From positions 1,364,001 to 1,428,000 of the forward strand of contig NZ_CP141590.1 in assembly GCF_035581365.1 (NCBI RefSeq): DNA of 64,000 nucleotides. Reading direction: 5' to 3'. The position numbers and the translations under genes were made by a program. Below are positions 32,644-42,076 of the stretch, piece by piece. A model generated the notes under the pieces. The model searched no databases. It had not been told where the DNA came from and saw only the letters and a program-made list of their open reading frames with translations. Every line of letters starts with the position of its first letter. Within the stretch, counting starts at the first letter, position 1. The DNA is from Tsuneonella sp. CC-YZS046. Its GTDB lineage: Bacteria; Pseudomonadota; Alphaproteobacteria; Sphingomonadales; Sphingomonadaceae.

Positions 32644-34499
32644 CAACGGCGCTTGAGCTGGGTAACGTCGCGCACCGCGCCGCGCGCCGCGCTGGTGGTC
32701 ATCGCCGCATAGGCCTGCAACGCCGCGGAAACCTGCCGCTTGCGCGGCTTCGCGGGTTTCCAGGCGGCAGCCCCTTTGGCTTCCATCGCGGCGTGGCGCG
32801 CAGCCAGTTCCTCGTCGCTAACGGCAAGCCGGATGGACCGATTCGGAATGTCGATCTCGATCCGGTCGCCATTCTCCACAAGGCCGATGGCGCCCCCTTC
32901 CGCTGCTTCGGGCGAGACATGGCCGATCGAAAGCCCCGAGGTGCCGCCGGAAAAACGCCCATCTGTGATCAGCGCACAGGCGGCCCCAAGACCTTTCGAT
33001 TTTATATAGCTGGTGGGGTAGAGCATTTCCTGCATCCCGGGCCCGCCACGCGGCCCCTCGTAACGGATGACGACGACATCACCCGCAACGACCTGGCCGG
33101 TGAGAATGGCCGTTACCGCCGCGTCCTGGCTCTCGTAAACCTTGGCAGGGCCAGCGAAGGTCAGGATCGATTCATCGACGCCCGCCGTCTTCACGATGCA
33201 GCCGTCGCGCGCAATATTGCCGGAAAGGACGGCAAGACCACCATCCTTGCTGAAGGCGTGATCGGCGGAACGGATCACCCCTTTCTGGCGGTCGAGGTCC
33301 AGCTCGTCCCAGCGGCGGTCCTGGCTGAATGCGGTCTGCGTCGGCACGCCGCCCGGCGCGGCGAGGAAGAATTCCCGAACCGCCGGATCATTGCTGCGGC
33401 CGATGTCCCAGGCGTTGAGCGCATCGCCCAGCGTCGGGCTGTGAACCGTGGGCAGATCGGAGTGAAGCAGCCCGGCCCGGTCGAGTTCGCCCAGGATAGC
33501 CATGATCCCGCCAGCCCGGTGGACATCCTCCATATGGACGTCCGCCTTCGCCGGGGCGACCTTGGAAAGGACCGGAACCCGGCGCGACAGGCGGTCGATG
33601 TCGGTCATCGTGAAATCCACCCCGGCCTCATAGGCGGCGGCCAGCAGATGCAGCACCGTATTGGTCGACCCGCCCATCGCGATGTCGAGGCTCATCGCGT
33701 TCTCGAAAGCCTCAAAGCTCGCGATGGAGCGCGGCAGGACGCTTTCGTCGTCCTGCTCGTAGTAGCGACGACACAGTTCCACGACCAATCGCCCCGCGCG
33801 CAGGAACAGGTTCTTCCGGTCCGCATGGGTGGCCAGCGTCGATCCATTGCCCGGCAGAGAAAGGCCGAGAGCCTCGGTCAGGCAATTCATCGAATTCGCG
33901 GTGAACATGCCCGAGCAGGAGCCGCAGGTCGGGCAGGCGGAGCGTTCGATGGTGGCGACTTCCTCGTCCGTCATGTTCTCGTCAGCGGCGGCGACCATGG
34001 CATCCACCAGATCGAGCGCATGTTCCTTGCCGCGAAGCACGACCTTGCCTGCCTCCATCGGACCGCCGGATACGAAGATCACGGGAATATTGATCCGCAA
34101 CGCCGCCATCAGCATTCCGGGCGTGATCTTGTCGCAATTGGAGATGCAGACCATCGCATCGGCGCAATGGGCATTGACCATATATTCCACGCTATCGGCG
34201 ATAAGGTCGCGCGAAGGCAGGCTGTAGAGCATGCCGTCATGCCCCATCGCGATACCATCATCGACGGCGATGGTGTTGAATTCCTTGGCGACGCCCCCCG
34301 CCGCCTCAATCTCGCGGGCAACCATCTGGCCAAGATCCTTGAGGTGGACATGGCCCGGCACGAACTGGGTGAAGCTGTTGACCACCGCGATGATCGGCTT
34401 GCCGAAATCCGTCTCCTTCATGCCGGTCGCGCGCCACAGGCCACGCGCACCCGCCATGTTGCGGCCATGGGTGGAAGTGCGGGAACGATAGGCAGGCAT
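32643..34499 (-). CDS. ilvD: Dihydroxy-acid dehydratase
   Basis: Enzyme of branched-chain amino acid synthesis that dehydrates 2,3-dihydroxy-3-methylvalerate and -isovalerate to the 2-oxo acids. It is 618 residues. Iron-sulfur ligands are visible in [10 protein letters not shown] and [17 protein letters not shown], and the late [15 protein letters not shown] motif is conserved. The length and the N-terminus [25 protein letters not shown] fit the [4Fe-4S] IlvD type; the longer frame to 34667 was rejected. It heads a four-gene operon running to the rlmD-like gene, an unusual setting since no other ilv or leu gene is near. Confidence 0.96.
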   Translation of the reverse strand: MPAYRSRTSTHGRNMAGARGLWRATGMKETDFGKPIIAVVNSFTQFVPGHVHLKDLGQMVAREIEAAGGVAKEFNTIAVDDGIAMGHDGMLYSLPSRDLIADSVEYMVNAHCADAMVCISNCDKITPGMLMAALRINIPVIFVSGGPMEAGKVVLRGKEHALDLVDAMVAAADENMTDEEVATIERSACPTCGSCSGMFTANSMNCLTEALGLSLPGNGSTLATHADRKNLFLRAGRLVVELCRRYYEQDDESVLPRSIASFEAFENAMSLDIAMGGSTNTVLHLLAAAYEAGVDFTMTDIDRLSRRVPVLSKVAPAKADVHMEDVHRAGGIMAILGELDRAGLLHSDLPTVHSPTLGDALNAWDIGRSNDPAVREFFLAAPGGVPTQTAFSQDRRWDELDLDRQKGVIRSADHAFSKDGGLAVLSGNIARDGCIVKTAGVDESILTFAGPAKVYESQDAAVTAILTGQVVAGDVVVIRYEGPRGGPGMQEMLYPTSYIKSKGLGAACALITDGRFSGGTSGLSIGHVSPEAAEGGAIGLVENGDRIEIDIPNRSIRLAVSDEELAARHAAMEAKGAAAWKPAKPRKRQVSAALQAYAAMTTSAARGAVRDVTQLKRR

Positions 34500-34579
34500 G
34501 GGTCGAACTCCAGTCGGGATATGCTCGGTCAGGCAGCAATGCTGCGCCCCTACCGCAGGATCACCTTCAGCCGAAGCGG

Positions 34580-34600
34580 AAAATGGCCGAATGCGGCCAT
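34580..34600 (-). terminator. Rho-independent-like terminator after the N-formylglutamate amidohydrolase gene
   Basis: On the minus strand ATGGCC-GCATTC-GGCCAT forms a 6-bp stem (34583-34600) followed by a short T-run (34580-34583). It lies about 10 nt after the amidohydrolase stop and before ilvD, so it can end the etfD-ispE-amidohydrolase operon. Confidence 0.5.
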
Positions 34601-34609
34601 CGCATTGTC

Positions 34610-35332
34610 CTACTCGCCAGCCTCGAGCGCAACCCTGTTGCAGATACGCACGAGGCGTTTCGCCCATTCCGCCTGCTGCGCGGGAGTGGCGATGCGATCC
34701 TGCCTTATCTCCAGCCCCAGATAGGGTCGCCCCTCCGCTTCCGCATGGCGATCCATCGTCGCGTTGAGCAGCTTGCCGGAATAGGGCTGCTGATCGCCAA
34801 CCTCCAGCCCCTCCTCCCCGAGCAGGGCGATGGCCAGACGAGAGGCTTGCTCGTTCGTATTATACAGCACCCCGCAATCCCACGGGCGCTCCTCGTCCGG
34901 CCTGCTCGCCAGCATGGGAGTGAAGCTGTGCAGCGAAAGGATCAGGGCTTGTGGAAACCTGTCAAGAATGACTGACAACTCATTGTGATATGGATGAAAG
35001 AATCGGTCTATTCTCGATTGGCGTACATCGCCATGATTGCCCGGTATGGTGTGGCCGTCACTTGCATGGGGAATAAGCCCATGATGATCCTCCTGCCGAT
35101 TGAAATCGCAGACCAGGCGGCTGACATTTCCCAGAAAGGCGGCGATGCCCGCGTGCCTGGCCATATGTTCGGCCACTCCAGCCACTCCCAGGTCGACCGC
35201 AATATGATTGTCGAGCAGGGCGGGATCTATGCCGAGGTCAATATCCTCCGGCACGCGATTGGACGCATGATCGGCAACGATAAGAATGCCGCCAAAGCGG
35301 GGCTGGCCAACCAGCCTGAACGCTTCGCTCAT
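34610..35332 (-). CDS. N-formylglutamate amidohydrolase family protein
   Basis: A 240-residue FGase-family protein. Conserved features are [13 protein letters not shown] at about residues 17-29, [19 protein letters not shown] and YLGLEIRQD. Family enzymes release formate from N-formylglutamate in histidine breakdown, but no hut gene is nearby, and this group is often annotated without a tested substrate. The ATG at 35332 overlaps the ispE stop (ATGA), so it is translationally coupled to an isoprenoid gene. A hairpin terminator follows the stop. Confidence 0.85.
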   Translation of the reverse strand: MSEAFRLVGQPRFGGILIVADHASNRVPEDIDLGIDPALLDNHIAVDLGVAGVAEHMARHAGIAAFLGNVSRLVCDFNRQEDHHGLIPHASDGHTIPGNHGDVRQSRIDRFFHPYHNELSVILDRFPQALILSLHSFTPMLASRPDEERPWDCGVLYNTNEQASRLAIALLGEEGLEVGDQQPYSGKLLNATMDRHAEAEGRPYLGLEIRQDRIATPAQQAEWAKRLVRICNRVALEAGE

Positions 35333-36153
35333 CGCAGGCTCCCAGGCATCCGCCACCAGCCGGGATGGTCGCTGGCAAGCCTTTGCGCGGCTTCGCGCAT
35401 GGCGTCATGGCTTCGGAACAGGCCGAAGCAGGTCGCGCCCGAGCCGGACATGCGCGTGAGGAAGGCTTCGGTTGCGTGCAGCGCGGCCAGCACATCGGCA
35501 ATGACCGGGCAAAGCGAGATCGCCGCGGGTTCCAGATCGTTGCGCCCTTCTCGCGCGATCCGGCTGGCGGAACCGCTGGGGAGAGCGCCCCGGTCAACCC
35601 CGTCCCAGGCGGAGAAAACCGCCCTGGTGGCAAGCGATACACGCGGATTGACCAGCAGCACCGCCACGCCGGAGAGGTCGCTTTCGATCGGCGTCAATTC
35701 GGTGCCGGTGCCCCTGCCGATGCAGCTGCGGCTCTCGACACAGGCAGGCACATCGGCGCCCAGCCTCGACGCGCGCCCATGCCAATCGCCCGGCAGGCCG
35801 TGGCTTCGCTCCACAAGGCGGAACACCGCTCCGGCATCGGCCGAACCGCCGCCAAGGCCGGCCGCGACCGGCAAGCGCTTCTCCAGATCGATCGCCATTC
35901 CTTCCGCGCGCGGCAAGGCCGTAAGCGCCCTGGATACGATATTCCCGAAAGGATCGTCGAGGTCCGGCGCGAACTCGCCCGAAACCGACAGTCGGTCCTC
36001 CGCGCTGTCATGCGCGGTCAAATGGTCGCCGTCATCCAGAAAGGCAAACAGCGTCTCAATCTCATGATAGCCATCCTCTCGCCGCTTGCGGACATGCAGC
36101 GCGAGGTTGATCTTGGCGTAAGCTGTTTCGCTGAAGGCCAATTCGGCCCTCAC
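35329..36153 (-). CDS. ispE: 4-diphosphocytidyl-2-C-methyl-D-erythritol kinase
   Basis: GHMP kinase of the MEP isoprenoid pathway, phosphorylating CDP-methylerythritol at the 2-hydroxyl. The 274-residue protein has the N-terminal AYAKINLALHV with its conserved Lys and the ATP-binding PVAAGLGGGSADAGAVF. A late MSGSGATCFGLF is the third GHMP motif. The GTG at 36153 overlaps the etfD stop (GTGA). It sits in an operon between ETF-ubiquinone oxidoreductase and the N-formylglutamate amidohydrolase, with 4-nt overlaps on both sides. Confidence 0.94.
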   Translation of the reverse strand: MRAELAFSETAYAKINLALHVRKRREDGYHEIETLFAFLDDGDHLTAHDSAEDRLSVSGEFAPDLDDPFGNIVSRALTALPRAEGMAIDLEKRLPVAAGLGGGSADAGAVFRLVERSHGLPGDWHGRASRLGADVPACVESRSCIGRGTGTELTPIESDLSGVAVLLVNPRVSLATRAVFSAWDGVDRGALPSGSASRIAREGRNDLEPAAISLCPVIADVLAALHATEAFLTRMSGSGATCFGLFRSHDAMREAAQRLASDHPGWWRMPGSLR

Positions 36154-37796
36154 ATATTCGGATAGTTCGGCCCGCCGCCACCTTCCGGCGTAACCCATTC
36201 GATGTTCTGGGTCGGGTCCTTGATGTCGCAGGTCTTGCAATGGACGCAATTCTGCGCGTTGATAACCAGCTTCGGATCGCCTTCCTCGATGCCGACAAAC
36301 TCATAAACGCCGGCGGGGCAATAGCGAGCCTCCGGCCCGGCATAGATCGGCAGGTTGATCGCTGTCGGAACCGTAGGGTCCTTCAACTGCAGGTGGCAGG
36401 GCTGATCTTCCTCGTGATTGGTGTTCGAGAGGAATACCGAGCTGAGCCGGTCGAAACTGATCACACCGTCCGGCTTCGGATAGGAAATGGGCCTGAACAG
36501 GTCGGCCCGCTGCGTCGCCGAGGCGTCGGTATGATGCTTCATCGTGATCGGCAGGCCGATCTTCAACACCCGCATCCACATGTCCACACCGGCCAGAACG
36601 GTACCGAGCGCACCCCCAAACTTGGCTACGGCAGGCTCTGCGTTCTTCACGAGCTTCAATTCGTCGGCGATCCAGCTGGAACGCACCGCCGCATCATATT
36701 CGCCGAGCGAATCCTTTTCGCGGCCAGCCGCGATCGCGGCGGAAATGCTCTCAGCCGCCAGCATCCCGCTCTTCATCGCGGTGTGGCTGCCCTTGATGCG
36801 CGGGACATTCACGAAACCGGCCGCGCAGCCCACCAGCACGCCGCCGGGGAAATCGAGCTTGGGCACGGATTGCCAGCCGCCCTCGTTGATGGCGCGGGCG
36901 CCATAGGAGACGCGCCTGCCACCCTCCAGGATCGCGCGGATTTCCGGGTGCTGCTTCCAGCGCTGGAACTCCTCGAAGGGATAGACATAGGGATTGGGAT
37001 AATCGAGCGCGGTGACGAAGCCGAGCGCGACCTGCCCGTTCGCCTGATGGTAGAGGAAGCCCCCGCCCCAGCTATCGCTTTCGGAGAGCGGCCAGCCCTG
37101 GGTATGGATCACCCGGCCCGGGACATGCTTTTCCGGGTCGATATCCCACAATTCCTTGATGCCGATGCCATAGACCTGCGGCTCGCAGTCCGCCTCCAGA
37201 TCGAACCTGTGCTTGAGACGCTTTGTGAGATGTCCGCGCGCGCCCTCTGCAAAGATTGTATATTTCGCGTGAAGCTCCATGCCCGGCTGATAATCGGGCT
37301 TATGCGAACCGTCGGCAGCCACGCCCATATCCTGCGTGGCGACCCCCATGACCGAGCCGTTCTCGTCGAACAGCACTTCGGAAGCGGGGAAGCCGGGGAA
37401 AATCTCGACCCCCAGATCCTCCGCCTTGGAAGCCAGCCAGCGGGCCAGATTGCCGAGCGACCCGGTATAATTGCCATGGTTCGAAAGGAACGGGGGCATC
37501 AGCAGATGGGGGACCGAAAATTTCTTGTTCCGCGTCAGCACCCAGTGCCAGTTATCGGTCACCGGGGTTTCCGCCATCGGGCAATCATCCTCGCGCCAAT
37601 CGGGCAGCAGTTCGTCGAGGGCCTTGGGGTCGACGACCGCCCCCGAAAGAATGTGAGCGCCGATTTCGGAGCCTTTTTCAAGGATGCAGACCGCGGTATC
37701 TTCGTTAAGCTGCTTGAGCCGGATCGCCGCGGCCAGGCCAGCCACACCGCCGCCGACGATCACCACGTCGTAGGGCATCGATTCGCGTTCGCTCAT
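36150..37796 (-). CDS. etfD: Electron transfer flavoprotein-ubiquinone oxidoreductase
   Basis: Membrane-associated flavoprotein that passes electrons from ETF (fatty acid and amino acid oxidation) to ubiquinone. It is 548 residues. The FAD-binding N-terminus is DVVIVGGGVAGLAAAIRL at about residues 10-27. The C-terminal [4Fe-4S] ligands are in CPAGVYEF and QNCVHCKTCDIKDP. The closing GGGGPNYPNM is family-typical. The ATG has AGGAAAG 7 nt upstream. The divergent plus-strand gene at 37881 leaves 84 bp for both promoters. Confidence 0.96.
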   Translation of the reverse strand: MSERESMPYDVVIVGGGVAGLAAAIRLKQLNEDTAVCILEKGSEIGAHILSGAVVDPKALDELLPDWREDDCPMAETPVTDNWHWVLTRNKKFSVPHLLMPPFLSNHGNYTGSLGNLARWLASKAEDLGVEIFPGFPASEVLFDENGSVMGVATQDMGVAADGSHKPDYQPGMELHAKYTIFAEGARGHLTKRLKHRFDLEADCEPQVYGIGIKELWDIDPEKHVPGRVIHTQGWPLSESDSWGGGFLYHQANGQVALGFVTALDYPNPYVYPFEEFQRWKQHPEIRAILEGGRRVSYGARAINEGGWQSVPKLDFPGGVLVGCAAGFVNVPRIKGSHTAMKSGMLAAESISAAIAAGREKDSLGEYDAAVRSSWIADELKLVKNAEPAVAKFGGALGTVLAGVDMWMRVLKIGLPITMKHHTDASATQRADLFRPISYPKPDGVISFDRLSSVFLSNTNHEEDQPCHLQLKDPTVPTAINLPIYAGPEARYCPAGVYEFVGIEEGDPKLVINAQNCVHCKTCDIKDPTQNIEWVTPEGGGGPNYPNM

Positions 37797-37880
37797 GAAT
37801 CCGTCTTTCCTAACTTCTTTTCTAGGTAAAACGCCTTGATTGCTGTGCCCTTGCAGGTCAAGACCCCGTTTTGATCAGCG

Positions 37881-38642
37881 ATGAACAAGCATACGCATCT
37901 TTCCTTCGCCGAAGCGCTCTCCGCCACGCAGCAGTGGTGGATGGATGCGGGCGTCGACCTGATCTTCGAGGATTCCCCCCAGGCCTGGCTGGACAATTCG
38001 CCGGAGGAGGAAGCATCAGCTGCCGCGCCGCAAGCACCGAAGGCATCCCCGCCGGCCGAAGCCGAACCGCCAAGGCCCCGGCTGGGCGGCGAGCCCGGCG
38101 ACTGGCCCCGGGATCTGGAGAATTTCATCGCATGGTGGCGAAGCGATCATTCCTTCGACACCGGGGGGATCGGCCCGCGCATCGGCCCGCGTGGACCGGC
38201 TGCCCCGCCACTGATGGTCCTGGTTCCGGAACCCGAGCCGGAGGATCAGGAAGCCCTGCTTTCCGGCCCGCAAGGGCGATTGCTGGAAAACATGCTGCGC
38301 GCGATGGGGATCGCGGCGCAGGACGTCTATCTTGCCTCTGCCCTGCCCCGGCGCACACCGATGGCGGACTGGGCCGGCCTGGCCGATGCGGGGCTGCGCG
38401 AAATCACCCTGCATCACATCGGCCTTGTCTCCCCGGAACGCCTGCTGGTGCTGGGAAGAAACATTCTGCCGCTCACGGACAACGATCCGACGAAAAACAG
38501 CGCAATTTTACCAGAAATTAACCATGAGGGTCCGAGCCCTGTGGTATTCGCCGGATGGGATCTCGCCACATTGCTCACAAGAGCAAAGGCCCGTTCCACT
38601 TTCTGGCGCGGGTGGCTCAACTGGACGGAAGGCAAAGCGTGA
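37881..38642 (+). CDS. Degenerate uracil-DNA glycosylase-like protein
   Basis: A 253-residue protein whose C-terminal half follows the family 4 uracil-DNA glycosylase layout: LLENMLRAMGIAAQDVYLASALPRRTP matches the region after motif A, and LHHIGLVSPERLLVLGRNI resembles the core strand. The catalytic GEAPG-type motif is replaced by PEPEPED, the N-x-x-x-R-P-P segment reads ASALPRRTP, and the HPS-type motif is missing. The N-terminal third is an Ala/Pro-rich linker after a short helical region. It may therefore be a non-catalytic relative. Its stop overlaps the start of the lytic transglycosylase gene (GTGA), so the two are coupled. Confidence 0.65.
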   Translation: MNKHTHLSFAEALSATQQWWMDAGVDLIFEDSPQAWLDNSPEEEASAAAPQAPKASPPAEAEPPRPRLGGEPGDWPRDLENFIAWWRSDHSFDTGGIGPRIGPRGPAAPPLMVLVPEPEPEDQEALLSGPQGRLLENMLRAMGIAAQDVYLASALPRRTPMADWAGLADAGLREITLHHIGLVSPERLLVLGRNILPLTDNDPTKNSAILPEINHEGPSPVVFAGWDLATLLTRAKARSTFWRGWLNWTEGKA

Positions 38643-40423
38643 AGCCGAAGGTTTGCGTGCGTTTCACACTGGGTTTACTCGCGGCGGGTTTACTCGCGAC
38701 CCCTGCATTTCCGGCGCAGGCACGGTCGGCGGCGGAGTATTTCCGCGCCCGTTCTGTCCAGAACAACGTGCCCAACGTCCTGAGCAGGAGCGAGCAGGAA
38801 TATTACGGCACCGCTTTCTCGGCTATCGAAAAGCAGGACTGGAGCACGGTCCAGCGCTTGCTGGGCGAACGCCAGGACGGCCCGCTGCACTCCGTGTTGC
38901 GCGCCAAATATTACCTTGCCCCCAACTCGCCGAAAATCGAGCTTGCCCAGATCCAGGATTGGCTGAAGACCGGCATCCAGCTGCCCGACGCCGCGCAGCT
39001 CGGCCGGCTGGCGCTCAAGCGGGGCGCCACCGAAATGCCCGCGCTCCCCACGGAGCAAAGGTTCGTCTCCCAGCCCTACGCGCCGAAGCGCGTGCGCCCG
39101 CGCTCGGTTGAAGATGGCACCATGCCGTCCTCCATCTCTTCCGCGATCCTCGACCGGATCAAGGCGGACGATCCCGATGGCGCCCGGCAATTGCTGGATG
39201 GGATCGACGCCTCGCTCAGTTCCGCCGCGCGCGCGGAATGGCGGCAGCGCGTGGCGTGGAGCTATTACATAGAGAACAAGGACACCGCCGCCCTGGCCAT
39301 GGCCCAGACCGTTTCCGACGGAAGCGGGGCATGGGTGGCGGAAGGCGAATGGGTCGCCGGGCTGGCCGCGTGGCGGCTGGCAGATTGCGAAACCGCGGCG
39401 AAGAGTTTCGAGCAGGCCGCCCGCCAATCGACCAATTCCGAGCTGACCGCCGCAGCCTATTACTGGGGAAGCCGGGCCAGCATTCGCTGCCGCCAGCCGG
39501 AAAAATCGGCCGGGCTGCTGCGTGCCGCCGCGCGTCTCGATGAAACTCTCTACGGGATGCTCGCCGCCGAGCAGCTTGGCTCGGCCCTTCCCAAATCCTA
39601 TTCCTCGCCGGACTTCTCGGAGCAGGACTGGCTCCAGCTGCGCGACACGCCGAATGTGCGCGTGGCGGTCGCGCTGGCCGAGATCGGACGCACCAGCCTT
39701 GCCGATCAGATCCTTCGCCATCAGGCGCGGATCGGCAATCCTCAGGACTATGCGGCGCTCACCCGCCTTGCACGCGATCTGGGCCTGACCTCCACCCAGC
39801 TCTGGATGGCCCATAATGCCCCCCAGGGCGGCCAGACGGAACCCGCCTCGCGCTATCCCACGCCGAACTGGACCCCGGTGAACGGCTGGCGCATCGATCC
39901 GGCGCTGGTCTATGCCCATAGCCTGCAGGAATCCAATTTCCGACCCGATGCGGTCAGCCCCGCCGGCGCGCGCGGCCTGATGCAGATCATGCCTGACACC
40001 GCGAAATATCATGCGCCCTCGCTCAATATGAGCGCATCCTACACGGAACTGTCCAAGCCTGAAGTGAACATGGCCTATGGCCAGCAAACGCTGGAATCTC
40101 TGCGCGATTCCTCCGGCACCCAGGGCCTGCTCCCGAAGGTTATGGCAGCCTATAATGCGGGCCTCAGCCCGGTTACGCGCTGGAACAGCGAAGTCCGCTG
40201 CCAGGGCGATCCCCTGCTCTGGATGGAATCGATACCCTATTGGGAAACGCGGGGGTATGTCTCCATCGTGATGCGCAATTACTGGATGTATGAGCGGCAG
40301 GCCGGTGGCGAATCCCCAAGCCGCAGCGCTCTTGCGCAAGGCATGTGGCCGAAGTTTCCTTCAGGCACCCAAAGCGGCGCGATCCGCCTGACCGCCAACG
40401 ATGTGTCCGGGCATGGCTATTGA
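38639..40423 (+). CDS. slt: Soluble lytic murein transglycosylase (Slt70-like)
   Basis: Periplasmic enzyme that cleaves peptidoglycan glycan strands to give 1,6-anhydromuramic acid. It is 594 residues with a signal peptide (FTLGLLAAGLLATPAFPAQA), a long alpha-helical superhelix domain (about 60-410) and a C-terminal SLT domain. The catalytic Glu is in AHSLQESNFRPDAVSPAGARG, followed by GLMQIMPDTA and AAYNAGLSPVTRW. The GTG at 38639, with GGAAGG upstream, overlaps the preceding stop by 4 nt; the earlier in-frame ATG at 38555 lies inside the previous gene and would remove the signal peptide from the N-terminus. Confidence 0.93.
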   Translation: MKPKVCVRFTLGLLAAGLLATPAFPAQARSAAEYFRARSVQNNVPNVLSRSEQEYYGTAFSAIEKQDWSTVQRLLGERQDGPLHSVLRAKYYLAPNSPKIELAQIQDWLKTGIQLPDAAQLGRLALKRGATEMPALPTEQRFVSQPYAPKRVRPRSVEDGTMPSSISSAILDRIKADDPDGARQLLDGIDASLSSAARAEWRQRVAWSYYIENKDTAALAMAQTVSDGSGAWVAEGEWVAGLAAWRLADCETAAKSFEQAARQSTNSELTAAAYYWGSRASIRCRQPEKSAGLLRAAARLDETLYGMLAAEQLGSALPKSYSSPDFSEQDWLQLRDTPNVRVAVALAEIGRTSLADQILRHQARIGNPQDYAALTRLARDLGLTSTQLWMAHNAPQGGQTEPASRYPTPNWTPVNGWRIDPALVYAHSLQESNFRPDAVSPAGARGLMQIMPDTAKYHAPSLNMSASYTELSKPEVNMAYGQQTLESLRDSSGTQGLLPKVMAAYNAGLSPVTRWNSEVRCQGDPLLWMESIPYWETRGYVSIVMRNYWMYERQAGGESPSRSALAQGMWPKFPSGTQSGAIRLTANDVSGHGY

Positions 40424-40940
40424 TCCGGAACGGCAATTCAAGCCGATCAATATCGCGGTCTTGACCATCTCCGATACGCGAGGCCCGGAAGACGATACAT
40501 CTGGCGATATTCTTGCCGGGCGCGTCAAGAAGGCCGGGCACAGGCTGGCGGCCCGCGCGATCCTGCGGGACGATGCGGATATCATCACAGCCCATCTGAA
40601 CGATTGGATCGACGATCCGGACATCGACGCCATCGTCAGCACGGGCGGCACCGGCCTGACCGGGCGGGACGTCACCCCGGAAGCGCTGGACCGCGTGAAG
40701 ACCCGCGACATTCCCGGCTTCGGAGAAATTTTCCGCCTCATCAGCTTCAACACGATCGGCACCTCCACAGTGCAATCGCGCGCTTGCGCGGTGGTGGCGC
40801 GTGGAACCTATATCTTCGCCCTGCCCGGCTCCAACGGCGCGGTGAAGGATGGCTGGGACGGAATACTGGCCGAGCAGTTGGACAGCCGCAACCGGCCCTG
40901 CAACTTCGTCGAACTGATGCCGCGATTGAAGGAACCATAG
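40413..40940 (+). CDS. moaB: Molybdenum cofactor biosynthesis protein B
   Basis: A 175-residue MoaB/Mog-fold protein that adenylates molybdopterin, or acts beside MogA, in molybdenum cofactor synthesis. It has the signature VLTISDTRGPEDDTSGD, the MPT-binding STGGTGLTGRDVTPEA and FALPGSNGAVKDGWD. The ATG at 40413 overlaps the transglycosylase end by 11 nt, so it is the third gene of the 37.9-40.9 kb operon. Other moa genes are not in the window. Confidence 0.92.
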   Translation: MAIDPERQFKPINIAVLTISDTRGPEDDTSGDILAGRVKKAGHRLAARAILRDDADIITAHLNDWIDDPDIDAIVSTGGTGLTGRDVTPEALDRVKTRDIPGFGEIFRLISFNTIGTSTVQSRACAVVARGTYIFALPGSNGAVKDGWDGILAEQLDSRNRPCNFVELMPRLKEP

Positions 40941-40987
40941 CGCCGGGCACAGTTGCCTATGTTCTCTAAATGTTCTAATTTCGGCAT

Positions 40988-42073
40988 ATGTCGAAAAGAA
41001 AGCCGCCTGCCGTTCATGGGCGCGGAGCCCAATCGGATTCTCTCTCAAGCCGCTTCGGGCTTCCCGCGAGGGAAGTGGGTGGCGACTGGCTGGATGCGAG
41101 GACGGAAATAGATGGCGCGGCACCCAAACTGCGGACCAGCGTTACCGAAGAGCATCCGAAAACCATCCTGACCTTCAATCAATCGCCGGACATTGCATTC
41201 GATCGATCCATCAATGCCTATCGGGGCTGCGAGCATGGCTGCATCTATTGCTTTGCGCGCCCCACCCACGCCTATCACGATCTGTCCCCCGGCCTCGATT
41301 TCGAGACCAGGCTGTTCGCCAAGCCCGGCGCCGCGAAATTGCTGCGCAAGACATTGGCGAGGCCGGGCTACAAGCCCCGGCCGATCGCGATGGGGACAAA
41401 TACCGATCCCTATCAGCCCATAGAGCAGCGCTACCGCATAACGCGCGCCATTCTGGAAGTCTGCCTCGAAACCCGGCATCCGGTGACCATCACCACCAAA
41501 TCCGCGCGCGTCCTGCGCGATCTGGATCTGCTGGTCGAAATGGCCCGGCATCGGCTCATTGCCGTGGCCTTGTCGGTCACCACCCTCGACCCCCGGCTTT
41601 CCATCCTGCTGGAACCCCGCGCTTCGGCACCGCTCAAGCGGCTCGATGCGCTGGCGCATCTCGCGGAAGCGGACGTGCCGGCGCATTGCTCCATCGCGCC
41701 GGTCATTCCAGCCATTACCGATGAATTCATGGAGCGGGTGCTGGAGGCAGTGGCCGCGCGTGGCATCCGCTCCGCCAGTTGGATAGCGCTGCGCTTGCCG
41801 CATGAGGTTGCGCCGCTGTTCCGGGAATGGCTCCAGGTGCATTTCCCCGAGCGCGCGGCCAAGGTGATGGCGATCGTCCGTTCGATCCGGCAGGGGAAGG
41901 ACAATGATCCCAACTATTTCAGCCGGATGCGGCCGACCGGGGTCTGGGCGGACCTGTTCCGCGCCCGCTTCACCCTGGCATGCAAGCGATACGGCATCGG
42001 CAAGGGCAACTTCCACCTCGATTGCAGCCAATTTCGCCGCCCCGCCACGGACGGGCAATTGCAGTTGCTTTGA
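40988..42073 (+). CDS. PA0069-type radical SAM protein
   Basis: A 361-residue radical SAM protein. The [4Fe-4S] motif C-x3-C-x2-C is YRGCEHGCIYCFARPTH near residue 80, in the variant form of the PA0069/Rv2578c family that is distantly related to spore photoproduct lyase. Family-typical segments follow: AMGTNTDPYQPIE and TKSARVLRDLDLL. The function is unknown; DNA repair has been suggested by similarity only. It is 47 nt after moaB, with a probable start at the ATG at 40988. It converges with the acyl-CoA ligase, leaving 3 bp between stops. Confidence 0.9.
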   Translation: MSKRKPPAVHGRGAQSDSLSSRFGLPAREVGGDWLDARTEIDGAAPKLRTSVTEEHPKTILTFNQSPDIAFDRSINAYRGCEHGCIYCFARPTHAYHDLSPGLDFETRLFAKPGAAKLLRKTLARPGYKPRPIAMGTNTDPYQPIEQRYRITRAILEVCLETRHPVTITTKSARVLRDLDLLVEMARHRLIAVALSVTTLDPRLSILLEPRASAPLKRLDALAHLAEADVPAHCSIAPVIPAITDEFMERVLEAVAARGIRSASWIALRLPHEVAPLFREWLQVHFPERAAKVMAIVRSIRQGKDNDPNYFSRMRPTGVWADLFRARFTLACKRYGIGKGNFHLDCSQFRRPATDGQLQLL

Positions 42074-42076
42074 CGG

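Noticed and set aside
31749-34724. Plus-strand open frame of about 991 codons opposite nnrD and ilvD
   Set aside because: It spans several confirmed minus-strand genes, is rich in Arg/His/Ala with no domain, and is a GC-bias artefact.
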